Positions 30,367-42,068 are shown, numbered from the stretch's first letter. The stretch: 64,000 nt of DNA from Nematopogon swammerdamellus (GCA_946902875.1 OX336351.1:4089761-4153760); one strand, 5' to 3'. Numbers and translations: made by a program. The notes: a model not told the origin generated them from the sequence alone.

Positions 30367-30584
30367 GTATTTTATTTCTATCTATTTATCTATTGAATTG
30401 AATTTTATTTTATTTTATTAGGGGTGCCAAGTATGCGCCATGTCTGTAGACGTTTTATGACATGATCTCCTAAATTATATTATGTAATATGAGGAAACGT
30501 GTGTGGACATTCACAAATTTTGTATGGATGAATTTTGTGTTACACCTTTTGTATTGTATTGTTTTTTGATCATATGGCAGTTAG

Positions 30585-30665
30585 ACTGCACTCGAACTTG
30601 TCACAATTTGTTCCATCCAGTTTGATTACACCCACGAAGAAGAAACGGCAAGAAACTCCCCAAGA
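30585..30665 (+). repeat. Dispersed GCAGTTAGACT..GGTTCGATTACA-type monomer
   Basis: GCAGTTAGACTGCACTCGAAC, then CACCCACGAAGAAGAAACGG. Same core at 63848-63935 and tandemly at 58973-59541. Confidence 0.7.
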
Positions 30666-30847
30666 TATTTTTTTTTTCTTATATCTTACTAGCCACATCA
30701 CCTAGCGTTTATCGAAAACAACCTGAGAGCAAGATTAACCATTTTGCTGAGAGTTCTGACTAGAAAGACTTATTAATTAAGTATTATCAGGTGTAAAGAG
30801 CCTTTGTCAAACTTTGATAAGTAATTTGTATCAACTTAATTATGTTA

Positions 30848-31010
30848 GTCAGTCAGTCAGTCAGTCAGTCAACGTGTAAGCGTCCACTGCTGGACATACG
30901 CCTCTCCAATTTTCCTCCAGTCCCCCCGGCCTTCAGCGGTACGGAACCACTGCTTTCAGCCGACGTACTTGATGTCGTCGTCCCACCTGGCGGGTGGTCT
31001 TCCCATGTTA
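30848..31010 (-). mobile_element. RTE LINE 3' end
   Basis: (GTCA)n, then GTCCACTGCTGGACATACGC and CACCTGGCGGGTGGTCTTCC. Confidence 0.8.
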
Positions 31011-31560
31011 GTACATTAAACATACTTCAGTGTAGTATAATTGTCAAAAAATGAAAAAAATATTGAATTATCAAGTTGTCAATGGGTTAATAAAATTGAG
31101 GTACTAATCGTACCTAGTCAAGAGTTAACTAATTTTATTATGCAGTCATTTAAGTAGTATATACTTAAGTATACCATTCAGATAATATGCTGGCAATTGT
31201 AGCAGACCAGTCTCCACAAACAGCACCCGTTCACGAGCATCATGCCAGGGTCAGCCATCTTGAGCATTCATTTCGAATGTGTTACCTTTTGACTTTTACG
31301 AACTTATTCACTAATTCAGTATCAGATAATCCCATGTAAAATTTAAAGTTGATATGTAACTTAGATGGCTCGTTTAGGTAAGAGTAACAAGCGTATTCTA
31401 GACAAGCCTCTTAATTGTTTAATAGTAGATATTTCTTTGAGTGTTTTTTCCATAATCTATGTTCATTATGTGATGGTTACAGATTTTTCTATTATTTAAA
31501 TAAACATTTATGACCAGTTTAGCTGCGTTTTATTGCGAAAATTCCCGCAATTACATTAGC
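31011..31560. other. Intergenic, nothing recognised
   Basis: AT-rich; no ORF or repeat family identified. Confidence 0.4.
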
Positions 31561-31566
31561 AATGAC

Positions 31567-31735
31567 CAGGGGGTCTACCGGGGCGTTAACTCACTCGCTA
31601 ACTCACACAAATACTCGCATATTTCAACCAATAGCCGGGCCGGATGCCTCAGCGAACGCCTTCTGATTGGTTGAGTGAGATCGTTTCTCATACTCACATC
31701 GGCGAGTGAGTAACGACGGTACAGGGCTGATCTTT
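31567..31735. mobile_element. MITE, TIR near CTACCGG(G)CGTTAACTCAC
   Basis: TTAACTCACTCGCTAAC and GGCGAGTGAGTAAC ends; second copy at 54400-54562. Confidence 0.75.
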
Positions 31736-31780
31736 AATCAAACATAGCTAAGGACCATCCCGGTTAAACCAACTTAAAAA

Positions 31781-32119
31781 AAAAACCAGCCAAGTGCGAG
31801 TAGAACGCGCGCCCCGAGGGTTCCGTATCGCCATGACATGGTTAGGTCCACTCACGCTATCTATGGTGTGTTATGAAATGCTTCATATTGGTTAAATTTC
31901 ATGATTAGTTAAACTGCTTCACGCTCTATTCGGTAGATGGCACGCGCGCATACACTTTTTTGGTTTCTTCTATGGGGTCCCCATAGAAGAAACCAAAAAA
32001 GTGATTTTTTACTTTTTCTTATTTTTATTATTTGCTGTTATATCGGCTATAATAAATAACACATATTCTGTGAAAATTTCAACGAGCTACCTATTACGGT
32101 TCAAGAGATACAACGCTCG

Positions 32120-32151
<32 letters not shown>

Positions 32152-32195
32152 GCGTAGTCTTAGTAATAGGGTCCCGTACCGGATACGGAACCCAA
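31781..32195 (+). mobile_element. AAGTGCGAGT / GGGTCCCGTAC repeat with internal palindrome
   Basis: Same family as 16598. An extra palindrome (31953-32003) of cttttttggtttcttctatg type duplicates its own sequence head to head. Confidence 0.75.
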
Positions 32196-32242
32196 AAAAG
32201 TATGATAAAAAATAAACACAACGAATACAAAACAAACTTAAA

Positions 32243-32248
32243 TTTATT
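32243..32248 (-). terminator. Poly(A) signal of the cuticle-type gene
   Basis: AATAAA on the minus strand, 48 bases after the stop codon; a normal short 3' UTR. Confidence 0.65.
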
Positions 32249-32295
32249 GGTAACACAGAAAACACAAACACAACCGGACAGAACTTAGCAGCGGA

Positions 32296-32399
32296 TCAGT
32301 CATCGCTGTCCTTCTTGGGGTCCGCCGCTTTGCGCGCCAGCAGCCTGAAGTTGTCGCTGTATCCGTCCCCGTAGCCTCCGAAGTAGTTGCCTTGGGCGC
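32296..32399 (-). CDS. Cuticle-type gene terminal exon
   Basis: Acceptor ggcttcag|gcgccc. The split Gly codon is completed and AQGNYFGGYGDGYSDNFRLL follows, then a charged tail and TGA (32298-32296). Confidence 0.82.
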
Positions 32400-35300
32400 C
32401 TGAAGCCAGCCAACGATAGAACTCATGATGAGACATTTCTAATCAGAAGCTTCTGTTAAGACGAAACGGAAGTTAACTTTCTCCATACAAAATCGTCTTT
32501 AGGCATTTATGTTTTCTAGCACCTTAAACGATTTTTAAAAATTTTTTTTCTTGTCTTAAGCAAAGTCCAAACTACGTTCCTGTAATAATTATTGTGCCGT
32601 ATGGGGCCGGCACTTAAAAAGAATAGCCCCACTGCATCTCTCCCCGTGCATGTCGTAAAAGGCGACTAAGGGATAAGGACAAGATGTCGTGCTAAAGGGC
32701 GACAGGCTAGTCACCTCTCATCTTGGAACGGTCCTTCCACCGAGTCATGCAGCGGATGATTCTTCGTGCCTTACTTGCTGCTTAATAGTTATCTTGGCCT
32801 AACAACTTTGCTAAACATGGTGGTCGGTGTTGTGCTATAATTTACAAGAGTCCTTGCAGCACAACATCGATTACTCTGCTTACCCCGATTGTCGGGATAC
32901 AGCGTGAATGTTGATGATGAAATATTGTTCTTGTGAGCGGTAGTATGGGTTAATATTGTAAGTTACTTTAAATATAATACTCATAAGGTTACTAACAAAA
33001 CATTGTGACTTGCGAAGTTTGTTTGTCAGTTCTTGTTAGCACAGCCACCCATATTGGTTTTCATAAAAAAAAACTTATAATTACACACCTACCTGGATAT
33101 CCGGGTCTGTAGCCCTGCTGGTAGCCCTCATATCCGGGTCTGTACTGGTTGTACCCCGGTCTGTACTGGTTGTAGCCCTGGTTGTAACCCTGGTTGTAAT
33201 ATCCTGTCTGGCCCGGATAGTTGTTGTACCCTGGTCGGTAGTTCTCGTATCCGGGTCGGTAACCAGACCCGCCGATGCTTGGACGGTACCCTGTGATCGA
33301 CACAACTTGGTCATACATATAACGCTACCAAAACTAGTAGACCAATGGCATTAGTGTTAGTGATAATATGTACAAGTGTAGGCGCTGAGTGCATCTATTA
33401 GTGTGCCGAGCACCGCAGTGGCGTTCACGCACACTAACTCACTAACTAACACTAATGCCATTGGTCTAAAAGTTTTGGTAGCGTAGTAATCTAAATAAGA
33501 ACTTACGTCAAAAACTTTAAGGCAAAATCTCTTTTACCATACGTTTGTTCTAATTAAGGGTAAACATTAATAAAGGATATGATATACATATCATAATCAG
33601 ACCGGCATGGCATTCGCCACCCCCGCATGCGACCGAGTGTCCATGGGCGTCGTTAGACACCTTATAGGTGGCTCGAAGCCATATGTCGCGTTTTAAATTA
33701 AAAAAAATAAAAAAATTAAATGTAAGTAACTATCATTCTTCTTATCTTATTGCTACTCTATATTATGTTTGTAATTATAAGTCAGGTTGATTAGTAGATA
33801 TTGCCATAGGTAATAAGTCCGCCTTTTGTAAAATTTATATTTAAGTGCAATAAAGAATATTTCTATTCTATTTATAATAGGTATCATTTGCCAGGCTCGT
33901 GATGACAGCCCTTTGCAGCATGTGGTGGGAACTGGGTGACATGACAGTCGTCATGGTATCTAGTGTCAACTAGACCTAACGGACAGCTTTCTCATTTTAA
34001 TAAATGCCCTAATGGGCTACTCACAGATTAGTTCTTTCAAATGACCATTCGCGGGCTTCATTCGACATCCTAAATGTGTTAAATTCTTGATTAGGGTGGA
34101 AATTGTTGTTTACTACAGGTAAGACCAAATATAAATTTGACAGAAGACGAAATAAAAATATTCATGCATCCTCGGTCCATCACTCATTGTCCTAAGGGCG
34201 GACGCCGCGTTTTCTCGCTGGACGGCGAGATTATATTTAGTTTGAGGAACGTTTTGACACGACGGTCCCCGAGTCCCGAGTGCCCGACGCTTCGCTTCGA
34301 TATGCAGCTGACCTAACTGCTTAACGAGTTCAGGGGTCCACACTCCATGAGTCTTCTCCCTGAGGTCTGCCCTTCCGCAAAATTTAAAGACCCTGTATGT
34401 ATGACCAGTGTGTCCTCCCGGTTATGACGTACGGGTGTGAAACGTGGACTCTGACGGTCGCTGCTGTGCAAAAGTTGAAAGTTGCCCAGCGAGCAATGGA
34501 GCGAGCCATGCTGGGAATATCGCTACGTGATATGCTGCGTAACGAGGCAATCCGCCGACGTACCAAAGTAGTTAATATTAGACACCGGGTGGCTAAGCTC
34601 AAGTGGCAGTGGGCTGGGCACGTTAGCCGAAGAGATGACGACCGTTGGAGTAACTATGTCGTACGTTGGCGGCCGTTGACAGGAAAACGGAGTGTGGGAA
34701 GACCACCCGCCAGGTGGGATGACGACATTCATCATGTACGTCGGCGGAAAGCAGTGGTTCCGTACCGTTGAAGGCCGGGAGGACTGGAGGAAAATTGGAG
34801 AGGCGTATGTTCAGCAGTGGACGCTTACACGCTGAGTGACTGACTGACTGACTCCATGAGACTCCACAGCAAAGGCGACCAACTCGACGGCATAGCGGCA
34901 TAGCCATAGCCAGCAACCTGATTAGAGGCCTGAGATCCACTTGATAAGGTATATTTTTTAGGAACATTTCAAAATATTGGAAAGTATAATTTTAAAATAT
35001 GAACCATGAACTTACCACCACCGAACGGAGGCGCGTTCTGGTACCCGCCCACTCCTCCCTGATATCCGTTACTCGGATATCCGTTGTACCCGCCCAATCC
35101 TCCCTGATATCCGTTGTACCCTCCCGCGCCCTGGTACCCTCCCGCGCCCTGGTACCCTCCTGCGCCCTGGTACCCTCCTGCGCCCTGGTACCCGCCCGCG
35201 CCCTGGTACCCGCCCTGGTAGCCGCTCTGGTAGCCTGGCCGCAGGAGTCCGTAGCCGGTCCGCGCGCGTGTGTCGGTTAAGTCGTTGCTGAGCTCATCGT

Positions 35301-38300
35301 AACGCTGTTGGGGCGCTGCGAGCGCCGACGAACAGAGGATGATGGCGGCGCACTGTGGAGCAAGCAGGAATGAACTCAATGGGTGGAGTAACTCCACATA
35401 ATGGGCCTTAGCATCTATTCTGTGACCTTAGTGACGAGCCACTGTGCGCTTAATGTGGAGAGGCAAAAACTAGCGCTCACTTCGTCGGTTTGTACACCGT
35501 GTATAGTTCCCTCAAAACGTTAATGCCGCTCGACCTAACTGCGAATTTTAACAGTCAACGAATTTTAGTTCATAATTCGTAGAACATATTATAGGGTAGA
35601 CTTTAATGTCGCTCTCATCTTGGGTTCGCGCATGTTCAGTGAAGCAATTATCTACCCTATGATCTACGAGTGATGCCCTAACATTCGTTGACTGCGCAGG
35701 TAGGTCGAGCGGTATTTAAGTTTTGAGGGAACTGTACGTAGGATCGAGATGGAAGACACTGGGAAAGGACCACTACGGTGAGGAAGGACTTCGAGGAATA
35801 GACTGGAAGAAATTATTGGAGTATGCAGCGAAGACGGGCAGACTGGACCACCATGAGCAGGGAGCAGATGACGACGGCAGCAGGTAATTCCCCCCACCCC
35901 TCCGGGATAGGTAATGTGGTCCCAACCTGTGGACCTGATCGCCGGAATGACCCCGTCAGTCCTCCCACCAAGGGCTGGTGTTTCAGGGTAGGGTTTCGTA
36001 ACTTCAGGGTTTGAAAGGGGTCCATATTTGAAGACGAAAAGCTCTAAAGATTTTCCCATATAATATTCGGTCATTTTATAGTATTTTTTGGTGAAAATAG
36101 TTTAATCGTGATTTGGTGGACGGTTAACGTCCATCTTTATTAAATAAAAATAAAATGACTAACTTACATGCTTAACTAGTAGAATTGAACTGCATGTAGG
36201 TAAATTCCCAACACTAAAATTTGAATGACATCACAAGAAAAAGGGGACTGGAATTAGGTCATTGCAATATCTAGACCTAAGCACACTAAGCCGCACTTTT
36301 CCCAAACTCACTGTCCATCGAGTTTTTATAACAATTTAAAATTTTTGTATGAAAAAAATACGGGTTTTCGATTTGAGTGATAAGGATTTTTGTCTTCTAA
36401 TAATGAGTAATTTCTATTCCTGAAGTTTCTCAAGCCTATCCTGAACATTCTGAATATGGAAGGAGCATGATAGTTGCATGAACCTGAGTGAAATGATGAT
36501 GAATGAAAGTCGAGCTTTAGAAAGAGACCATCCGGTTGTAGAGCGTCGTCCCTGTCGCACGAATTCGCACTTCTCTGTGCGACAGGGACGACGCTCTACA
36601 ACCGCATTGTCTCTTTCTAAAGCTCGACACGCATTATTTGCTGCCAGGAACTAGCGTCCGTAGCGTTTTGAATTCACGCAGTGGAAGACTAGCACGCACT
36701 GCGAAAATAATCAGTGCCATTTTTTCGAAATTCTGTAAACTAGAGAAATTATATGAACGCACCGCGATTTTATTTCCGCGCGAATACAACAAATCCACCG
36801 CCTTGTCAGCCTCGGTAGCTCAGTGGTGCGGTCGGTCGACTGGTTGTTAAGCAACCCTGAGCACCGTCAGTACTTGAATGGGTGACCGCACGACCGTTGG
36901 AGGCTGACCGCGATTCGGATTCCACGTAAAACTGTAGGTGCCTTCCCTTCTTACCTTACTAAGTTGTAGGGTTCATCCCGCCCGGGTTGGTACCACCGCC
37001 CTGAATGAAACGTCGGTCGAAACGGCTATGTAAAATAGTTCGTGTTTTCCTTTCAGATAGGTGTACCAGACATGAAATGAAGGGAAGCACTGACATGGCA
37101 GGTACCTAGATCGCCCGGTGTTATATATGGGCTGACATCACGGATGTTGTAGGTGATGTAGCCAACCGTGTCAGTTTCCATTAAAGAAAACCTCGCGGTC
37201 TGCAGTAACCTAGTACTACGGTCATACAATGACCACCAAGTCCAGCAACTGAGATTATTTTTTTTGTTTTTTTTTTTTTTATGGAAACTGACACGGTTGG
37301 CTACATCACCTACAACATCCGTGATGTCAGCCCATAACACCGGGTGAACTAGGTGCTATGTCAGTGCTTCCCTTCATTTCGCGTCGGCTACACTGAACTG
37401 GACGGAAAACACGAACTATTTACATAGCCGTTTCGACCGACGTTTCGCTCAGTGCGGTGGTACCAACCCGGCCGGGATAAACCCTACCACCCAGTAAGGT
37501 AAGAAGGGAAGGGACCTACAGTTTAACGTGGAATCCGAACCACGGTCAGCCTCCAACGGTCGGGCGGTCACCCATCCAATAACTGACCGCACCACTGAGC
37601 TGCCGAGGCTGGCGATCCCTTAGTCGACTTTTACGACATGCGACGGGGAGAGATGCAGTGGGGCTATTCTTTTTAAGTACCGACCCCACACGGTACGGCG
37701 GTGAGATGCGGCTTCAGACCGCGGATTATTTTTTCGCGGGAATAGAATTCACTCGGAAAATTTCCGCAGTGCGTGCGAGGCCTTACACGTATCTTTTTCA
37801 TATTTACCCATACACCACACGTTGTATTCCGACAATCGGTGTAAGCAGGGTAATCGGTGTTGTGCTGCAATCTATCTGGTAAATTGCAGTACAAAACCGA
37901 TCACCACGTTTAACAAAGCATTCCATCGGACAAGATAACTATCAGGCAGCGAGTAAGGCACGAAGGCCCACCTGCTGCATGACTCGGTGGAAGGACCGCG
38001 CCAAAGTGAGCGGTGGCTAGCCTGTCGCCCTTTAGCACGGCATCTTGTCCTTATCCCTTAGTCGCCTTTTACGACATGTCCGGGGAGAGATGCGGTAGGT
38101 TATCCTTATTAAGTACCAGCCCCACACGGTAGTTAATATTTAGGTACACTAAACCATTCCATTCATAAAAGTGAATAACCGTGTGCACAGACATAAATTG
38201 TATTTGGTAATTCTGCCGGAACAATAAAAATTCCCCAAAAATATTATGATCCATAGAAAAGATTTCAATGCGCGGGGTTTCGTTACCAAATCCTTACCAC

Positions 38301-40903
38301 AGATTAAGTCTAATAGTTACTTCGTTCCTTTCCTTATTCCTTATTACTTTTCCTTATTTCCTGATTTCCTTATTTCCTTTTCCTTCCTTACATTTAATAA
38401 AATCCAACGTCTGCTTTCTGTCTGTCTGTCTGTCCGCTTATAACTTGAGAACCACTGAACCGATTTTAATGCAGTTTGCTTCTACGGATAGCTTGGTTCT
38501 TCCCATCAATTATAGGTTACTTTTCATTACGTTAAATGGCTTATGAGGTTAGCAGAGAAGTCAAATATGAGAGCGGGCGGAGCTGCGGGCACAGCAATTA
38601 AAACAATTATACTTACTTAAACGAGTATATTGTTTTATTTACGCATTGAATCCAAACAACGGAGCAACTGGTGTTCAAACAGATCAGAGATTGACAGTCC
38701 TTGCAGCACAGCACCGATTACTCCGCTTACCCCGATTGTCGGAATAGAACGTGTGGTATTGTAAGTAGTTATTATAATACAACATACTAATAGGGGCACT
38801 GATAGCGTTACTGGTCCTTCGAACCTTCGTAGTCGAACCTTCGAATCCTTTGTAGCCGGAAGGTTGGTATCTCTGAACGTCTATAAACAAGACGTAAATC
38901 AATAAATGATAGTAAGAAGGTTGGTCCTTCGAACCGGACCAACGCAACCCGTTCCTACAAGAGGCTAAATTGATATTATTGTTCGTTTATTCATACTAGC
39001 TTTTGCCCGCGGCTTCGCTCGCGTAAAATTCGTATTTAAACAGAAGAAAGTAAGTAAGCCCGCTGCCGTACCTTTATTTCGGCGCGCGGAACAATTCCGT
39101 TTGTATGGGAGCCACATCTTAGCGTAACCTTTACAAAATTTTATTTAGCCTATCCTGTGTCCCGTGTAGTTAAATGTGCTTGTACTAAGCTTAATCGAAG
39201 TTGGATGATCGGTTTAAGAGTAATGGAGGAACATACATACATACAAACACACACACAGAAAATATTTCTAAAAATCGTCAATTTAGTTTGAGTATAATGC
39301 ATATAGAGTCTACAAACGCAATATCTTATAAAACAAAGTAACTTACTCCATGACCATCCCTTACAGATTTATTATTAGTATTGATGATTGATATGACCCC
39401 AATCAAACCGGCCGAAGGAGCATTTTTTGCAAGTACCTAATACTAACTACACAATTTTTCGTACAATATCTGCATAAAAATACAATTAATTGCGTTGGAA
39501 TTAATCGCCAAAAAGCACGGGATAGTGTTTTTTGTGAGAATAAAAATCTATTGTTGTCGAAATATACGTGACCTTTATTAAACTTTTTGTACGTAGCCAA
39601 TTTAAATTAATATGACTTCCTTAATTTAACCCACATTTTGGTAATTTTTTTTTTCAATTTAAATCTCACAAATAAAAAATAAATACCTATATATTTTAGC
39701 AAAATAATTTAATTAACTTTTTTTTTTTTTTTTTTTTATGTAATCCGGTATGGGTGGCTGAGTTGGAGGGGCCAAAGCGCATGCTCCGACCAGCCAATAT
39801 CACCTCCGAGAAGGTAGGTGCCATACCGGAGACTTCCCTGGATTGCTGGCTATACTGGACTAGAGGAGAACACAACCGAGGTTGCTATGCGGCCATCTTA
39901 CATCCAGTACGGTGGTACCAACCCAGTCGACTACAAATTGAGCCTACCACCTAGTAAGGGACAAGGGAAGGGACCTACAGTTTTACACCGGTTCCGAACG
40001 GTGAAGCAGCGGGTGTAGGTATGCACGTAAATTTTTTCGTCAGAAAAAACTCATTGGTACACGCCGACGCGATTCGAACCTCGGACCTCTCGCATGAGAA
40101 GCCGATGCCCAAACCACTCGGCCACCCGCCGCGGTAATATATATAACTTTCTCTGATTAATAAACACTTTTATAATTTTTTTATTAAATTTTGATGTATT
40201 TTTACGATACACTAATGTTTAAAATTAAGAACTTTATCTATTTGTTAGTACTTTTATATAAAACAAGTATTTAGATTAAATCTATTAACGCCCTATGATT
40301 CTAGAAATAAAAAAAAAATATTTTTACTTACATTTTTAATTGATTTTTAGGATCCACATAACTCGTGAACGGGCAACATTGGGCGCGCGCTGATAGTGTA
40401 GGATTATAGTCAATAAACCACAGAACAATGCGCAAGACCTGTCAAGACTTGGCCGAAACGGAGCGTTTTATGTCTAATTCCATACATCAAAATTTGAAAA
40501 TATTTTTTTCCTGGCAAACTATCAGTTTTAGACGAAAATGTTTAATGACAACTATTCATCAGAATGATGAGACCTATCGATCGGCGTTTATAAAAAATGA
40601 AATTTGTAAAAAAAATCCCTATGTCCCTTATATAGCAGTCTCGACCCACTGTGCGCCGCTTACAAATAACGACTGAGCTTTGTCTATGAAAATGTTGTAT
40701 GGGCCTTCTGTTTTTTCCTAGGGCGGTTCATTAACATAATCGTCACGCACCAAACTTTGAAATAAAGACAATTTTTCTGCACCACATTTTGACAGATTGT
40801 TTTCTTCGCTGATGGCTCTTTTGTTGAGATTCAAATCTAAAACTCACCAAGAACTTCATTGTCATAAAATAGCACTGCACTTTATCACAAACTTCACTTC
40901 CAT
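32296..40903 (-). CDS. Secreted Gly/Tyr/Pro/Gln-rich structural (cuticle-type) protein, 4 coding exons, first inferred
   Basis: Coding order on the minus strand: 40903-40889 (inferred first exon), 35352-35016, 33290-33093, 32399-32296. Total 654 nt, 217 residues plus stop. The last three exons join with GT-AG sites and matching phases (0/1, 1/1, 1/stop). The N-terminal segment CAAIILCSSALA followed by APQQR looks like a signal peptide end. The mature part has GYQGA repeats, then GGYNGYQ-type and YRPGY/YNQGY repeats, and a charged tail (LLARKAADPKKDSDD). This composition is typical of extracellular cuticle or structural matrix proteins that self-associate through Tyr/Gly/Pro repeats. No chitin-binding R&R consensus is visible. 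I do not assign a named family. Confidence 0.75.
32594..32925 (+). mobile_element. GGGGCCGGTACTT-head repeat, longest copy
   Basis: GGGGCCGGCACTTAAAAAGA, TGTCGTGCTAAAGGGCGACA, CCGAGTCATGCAGCGGATGA and CCCCGATTGTCGGGATACAG. Lacks the common SINE tail. Just downstream of the cuticle-type gene intron acceptor, in its last intron. Confidence 0.8.
33093..33290 (-). CDS. Cuticle-type gene exon 3: YRPGY/YNQGY repeats
   Basis: Acceptor gatcacag|ggtacc, donor tccag|gtaggt. 198 nt, entered and left in phase 1. Encodes GYRPSIGGSGYRPGYENYRP and further YNQGY and YRPGY repeats. Confidence 0.85.
33321..33487. mobile_element. Fold-back MITE in the cuticle-type gene intron
   Basis: ACGCTACCAAAACTAG..AGACCAATGGCATTAG and its reverse complement enclose a GC-richer loop. 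Confidence 0.8.
33600..33720 (+). mobile_element. LINE 3' tail
   Basis: ATGGCATTCGCCACCC, CATGGGCGTCGTTAGACACC, CATATGTCGCG then A-run. Confidence 0.65.
33790..33875 (+). mobile_element. LINE 3' tail with AATAAAG and TTCTA run
   Basis: GTCCGCCTTTTGTAAAATTT then GCAATAAAGAATATTTCTATTC-type end. Confidence 0.6.
34395..34858 (+). mobile_element. RTE-clade LINE 3' fragment
   Basis: MTYGCETWTLT, KVAQRAMERAMLGISLRDML, RTKVVNIRHRVAKLKWQWAG, GKRSVGRPPARWDDD; ends in (ACTG)n. Open for 124 codons; opposite strand to the host intron. Confidence 0.85.
35016..35352 (-). CDS. Cuticle-type gene exon 2: signal peptide end and GYQGA repeats
   Basis: Acceptor gctccacag|tgcgcc, phase 0. Encodes CAAIILCSSALAAPQQRYDE, then about five GYQGAG units and GGYNGYQ units, ending PPFGG. 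Donor ggtg|gtaagt, phase 1. The upstream ATG at 35397 lies before the acceptor in frame but would place the hydrophobic stretch behind a long polar lead. Confidence 0.82.
35504..35735. mobile_element. MITE, TIR AGTTCCCTCAAAAC
   Basis: ATAGTTCCCTCAAAACG..GCTCGACCTA and its inverse near 35700-35735; an inner GTAGA fold-back lies at 35590-35660. Confidence 0.75.
36504..36647. mobile_element. Fold-back MITE, reference copy
   Basis: GTCGAGCTTTAGAAAGAGAC and GCGTCGTCCCTGTCGCAC, then near-exact inverse. Relatives at 11340, 52071 and 60135. Confidence 0.9.
36805..37187 (+). mobile_element. tRNA/5S-type SINE, full length
   Basis: GTCAGCCTCGGTAGCTCAGT, GTCAGTACTTGAATGGGTGA, central domain and common tail. 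Confidence 0.88.
37257..37612 (-). mobile_element. tRNA/5S-type SINE, full length
   Basis: Poly-T through the tail complement to GGTCACCCATCCA and CACCACTGAGCTGCCGAGG. Confidence 0.88.
37613..37700 (-). mobile_element. GGGGCCGGTACTT-head fragment
   Basis: CCCTTAGTCGACTTTTACGAC to CGACCCCACACGGTA, abutting the SINE head. Confidence 0.75.
37795..38132 (-). mobile_element. GGGGCCGGTACTT-head repeat, long form
   Basis: CCGACAATCGGTGTAAGCAG through GCCTGTCGCCCTTTAGCAC to CAGCCCCACACGGTA. Confidence 0.78.
38133..38685. other. Intron, repeat-like tail but no clear family
   Basis: 38400-38580 has CTGTCTGTCTGTC and AACCACTGAACCGATTTTAA, a motif also near 56220-56290; boundaries unclear. Confidence 0.35.
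38995..39390 (+). mobile_element. AGCTTTTGCCCGCGGCTTCG repeat, linear copy
   Basis: Starts ACTAGCTTTTGCCCGCGGCT, contains TTTATTTAGCCTATCCTGTG and ATGGATGATCGGTTTAAGAG-type sequence, ends CATGACCATCCCTTACAG. Inverted copy at 51490-51866. Confidence 0.75.
39718..40133 (-). mobile_element. SINE with Ser/Leu-tRNA-like head, full length
   Basis: T20, ATGTAATCCGGTATGGGTGG, to the head complement ATTCGAACCTCGG and CCACTCGGCCACCCGCCGC. Confidence 0.9.
40134..40860. other. Sequence between a SINE and the inferred first exon, nothing recognised
   Basis: AT-rich; no family-like ORF. Confidence 0.4.
40889..40903 (-). CDS. Inferred first coding exon (MEVKF) of the cuticle-type gene
   Basis: ATG GAA GTG AAG TTT then gtgata. 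It ends in phase 0 as exon 2 requires, and MEVKF plus CAAIILCSSALA makes a normal signal peptide. An alternative donor two codons in (GAA|gtgaag) is also phase 0. Both donors are weak. A TATA box about 58 bases upstream supports a promoter here, but the 5.5-kb intron is inferred. Confidence 0.42.
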
Positions 40904-40960
40904 GCGACCACTCCGTGCACCGCAACGTACAACATTGGACGCGTTCGTCTCACGTTGCGT

Positions 40961-40969
40961 TTTTATATA
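40961..40969 (-). promoter_or_regulatory. TATA box, minus strand
   Basis: TATATAAAA about 58 bases upstream of the ATG at 40903, in a locally GC-richer stretch. Spacing allows a start site near 40935. Many insect cuticle genes have TATA promoters and a tiny first coding exon, which fits the inferred exon 1. Confidence 0.45.
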
Positions 40970-41459
40970 TTCTCGCGCGCACGCGTTCGGCACGGTAAGT
41001 TCGAGATGACAGTTTTTTATAGAGTTCAACATAACATAATTACGATTATTACAATTGTTGTTATTTTTATAATCTATTGTCGCAGAGGGATTAGACTTCT
41101 GTCGATAATTGTGCGAAATGCGGGAAAGCAAATGAAGCGTTAATTATGTAAGATCTTTTCATCTGTTTTGTTGATGTCGCTTCTGATTGCATTAGTAGGT
41201 ATTTTATTTTATGGTATTTTGCATTGCAATGACAGTAAGAGTCTCGACGACCACCTTGAGAGGCTCTCGCTGAGTGGTTGGGTCAAGGGCCAGATTCAGA
41301 AGGCAGCCCTGCTCGACACTGCACGCATCGTCCAGAGGTTTCTCTCCCTAGGGCCCGACCATCGGTAGCTTGGTTTCGCCGCCGCGCCGCCACGGCCGGT
41401 GGTGGTGGAAACTCCGTTTATTTTTATATTAATTTTAGGTTTTAATCTCACTAATATCA

Positions 41460-42037
41460 TAAATGTGAAAGTATGTTTGTTTGTTTGTTTGTTTGTTCCT
41501 CTTTCACGCCTGAACGGCTGGACGGATTTTGACGAAACTTTGTATAGTGGTAGTGTATATCCCGGAGTAACATAATTTTGAAAAAAAGTGGTCAAGTTCG
41601 AGACGTGCTCGCGTAAAGAGGGTTCCGTACCATCCCGATTTCTGCGAGAACTAAAAAACTTAGGATTTTCGTTTAGGTTATCCTGTAAATTAAGTGTATA
41701 TCCCATGGTAAGATAATTTTGAAAAAAAGTGGTCAAGTTCGAGTCGACCTTGCGTAAAGAGGGTTCCGTACCATCCTGTTTTCTATGAGAACTTGAAGGA
41801 TTAGGATTTTCGTTTAGGTTTTCCTGTAAATGAAGTGTATATTAGGATTTTCGATTAGGGAGAGAGGGAGGGAGCGAGGGGGAGCTATGAACGCGGAACG
41901 AAGGGGGAAAGGGGGTGGGGGTAAATAGAGGCATAGAGGGAGGGAGGTGAGAGCGGGCGAGAGGGGAGGTGGAGGGAGGTGAGGGAGGGCCGAGAGGGAG
42001 GGTTGACGTAGAGAGATGGAAGGGAGGGAAGGGAGGG

Positions 42038-42068
<31 letters not shown>

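Noticed and set aside
35740..35890. Exon-like open segment reading EEGLRGIDWKKLLEYAAKTG ending at ag|gtaatt
   Set aside because: No family recognised, no matching partner exon, and placed next to a MITE on the strand opposite the host gene. Possibly a retroelement fragment; left unassigned.
35664..36074. Minus-strand 136-codon ORF
   Set aside because: Overlaps a MITE end and has no family likeness.
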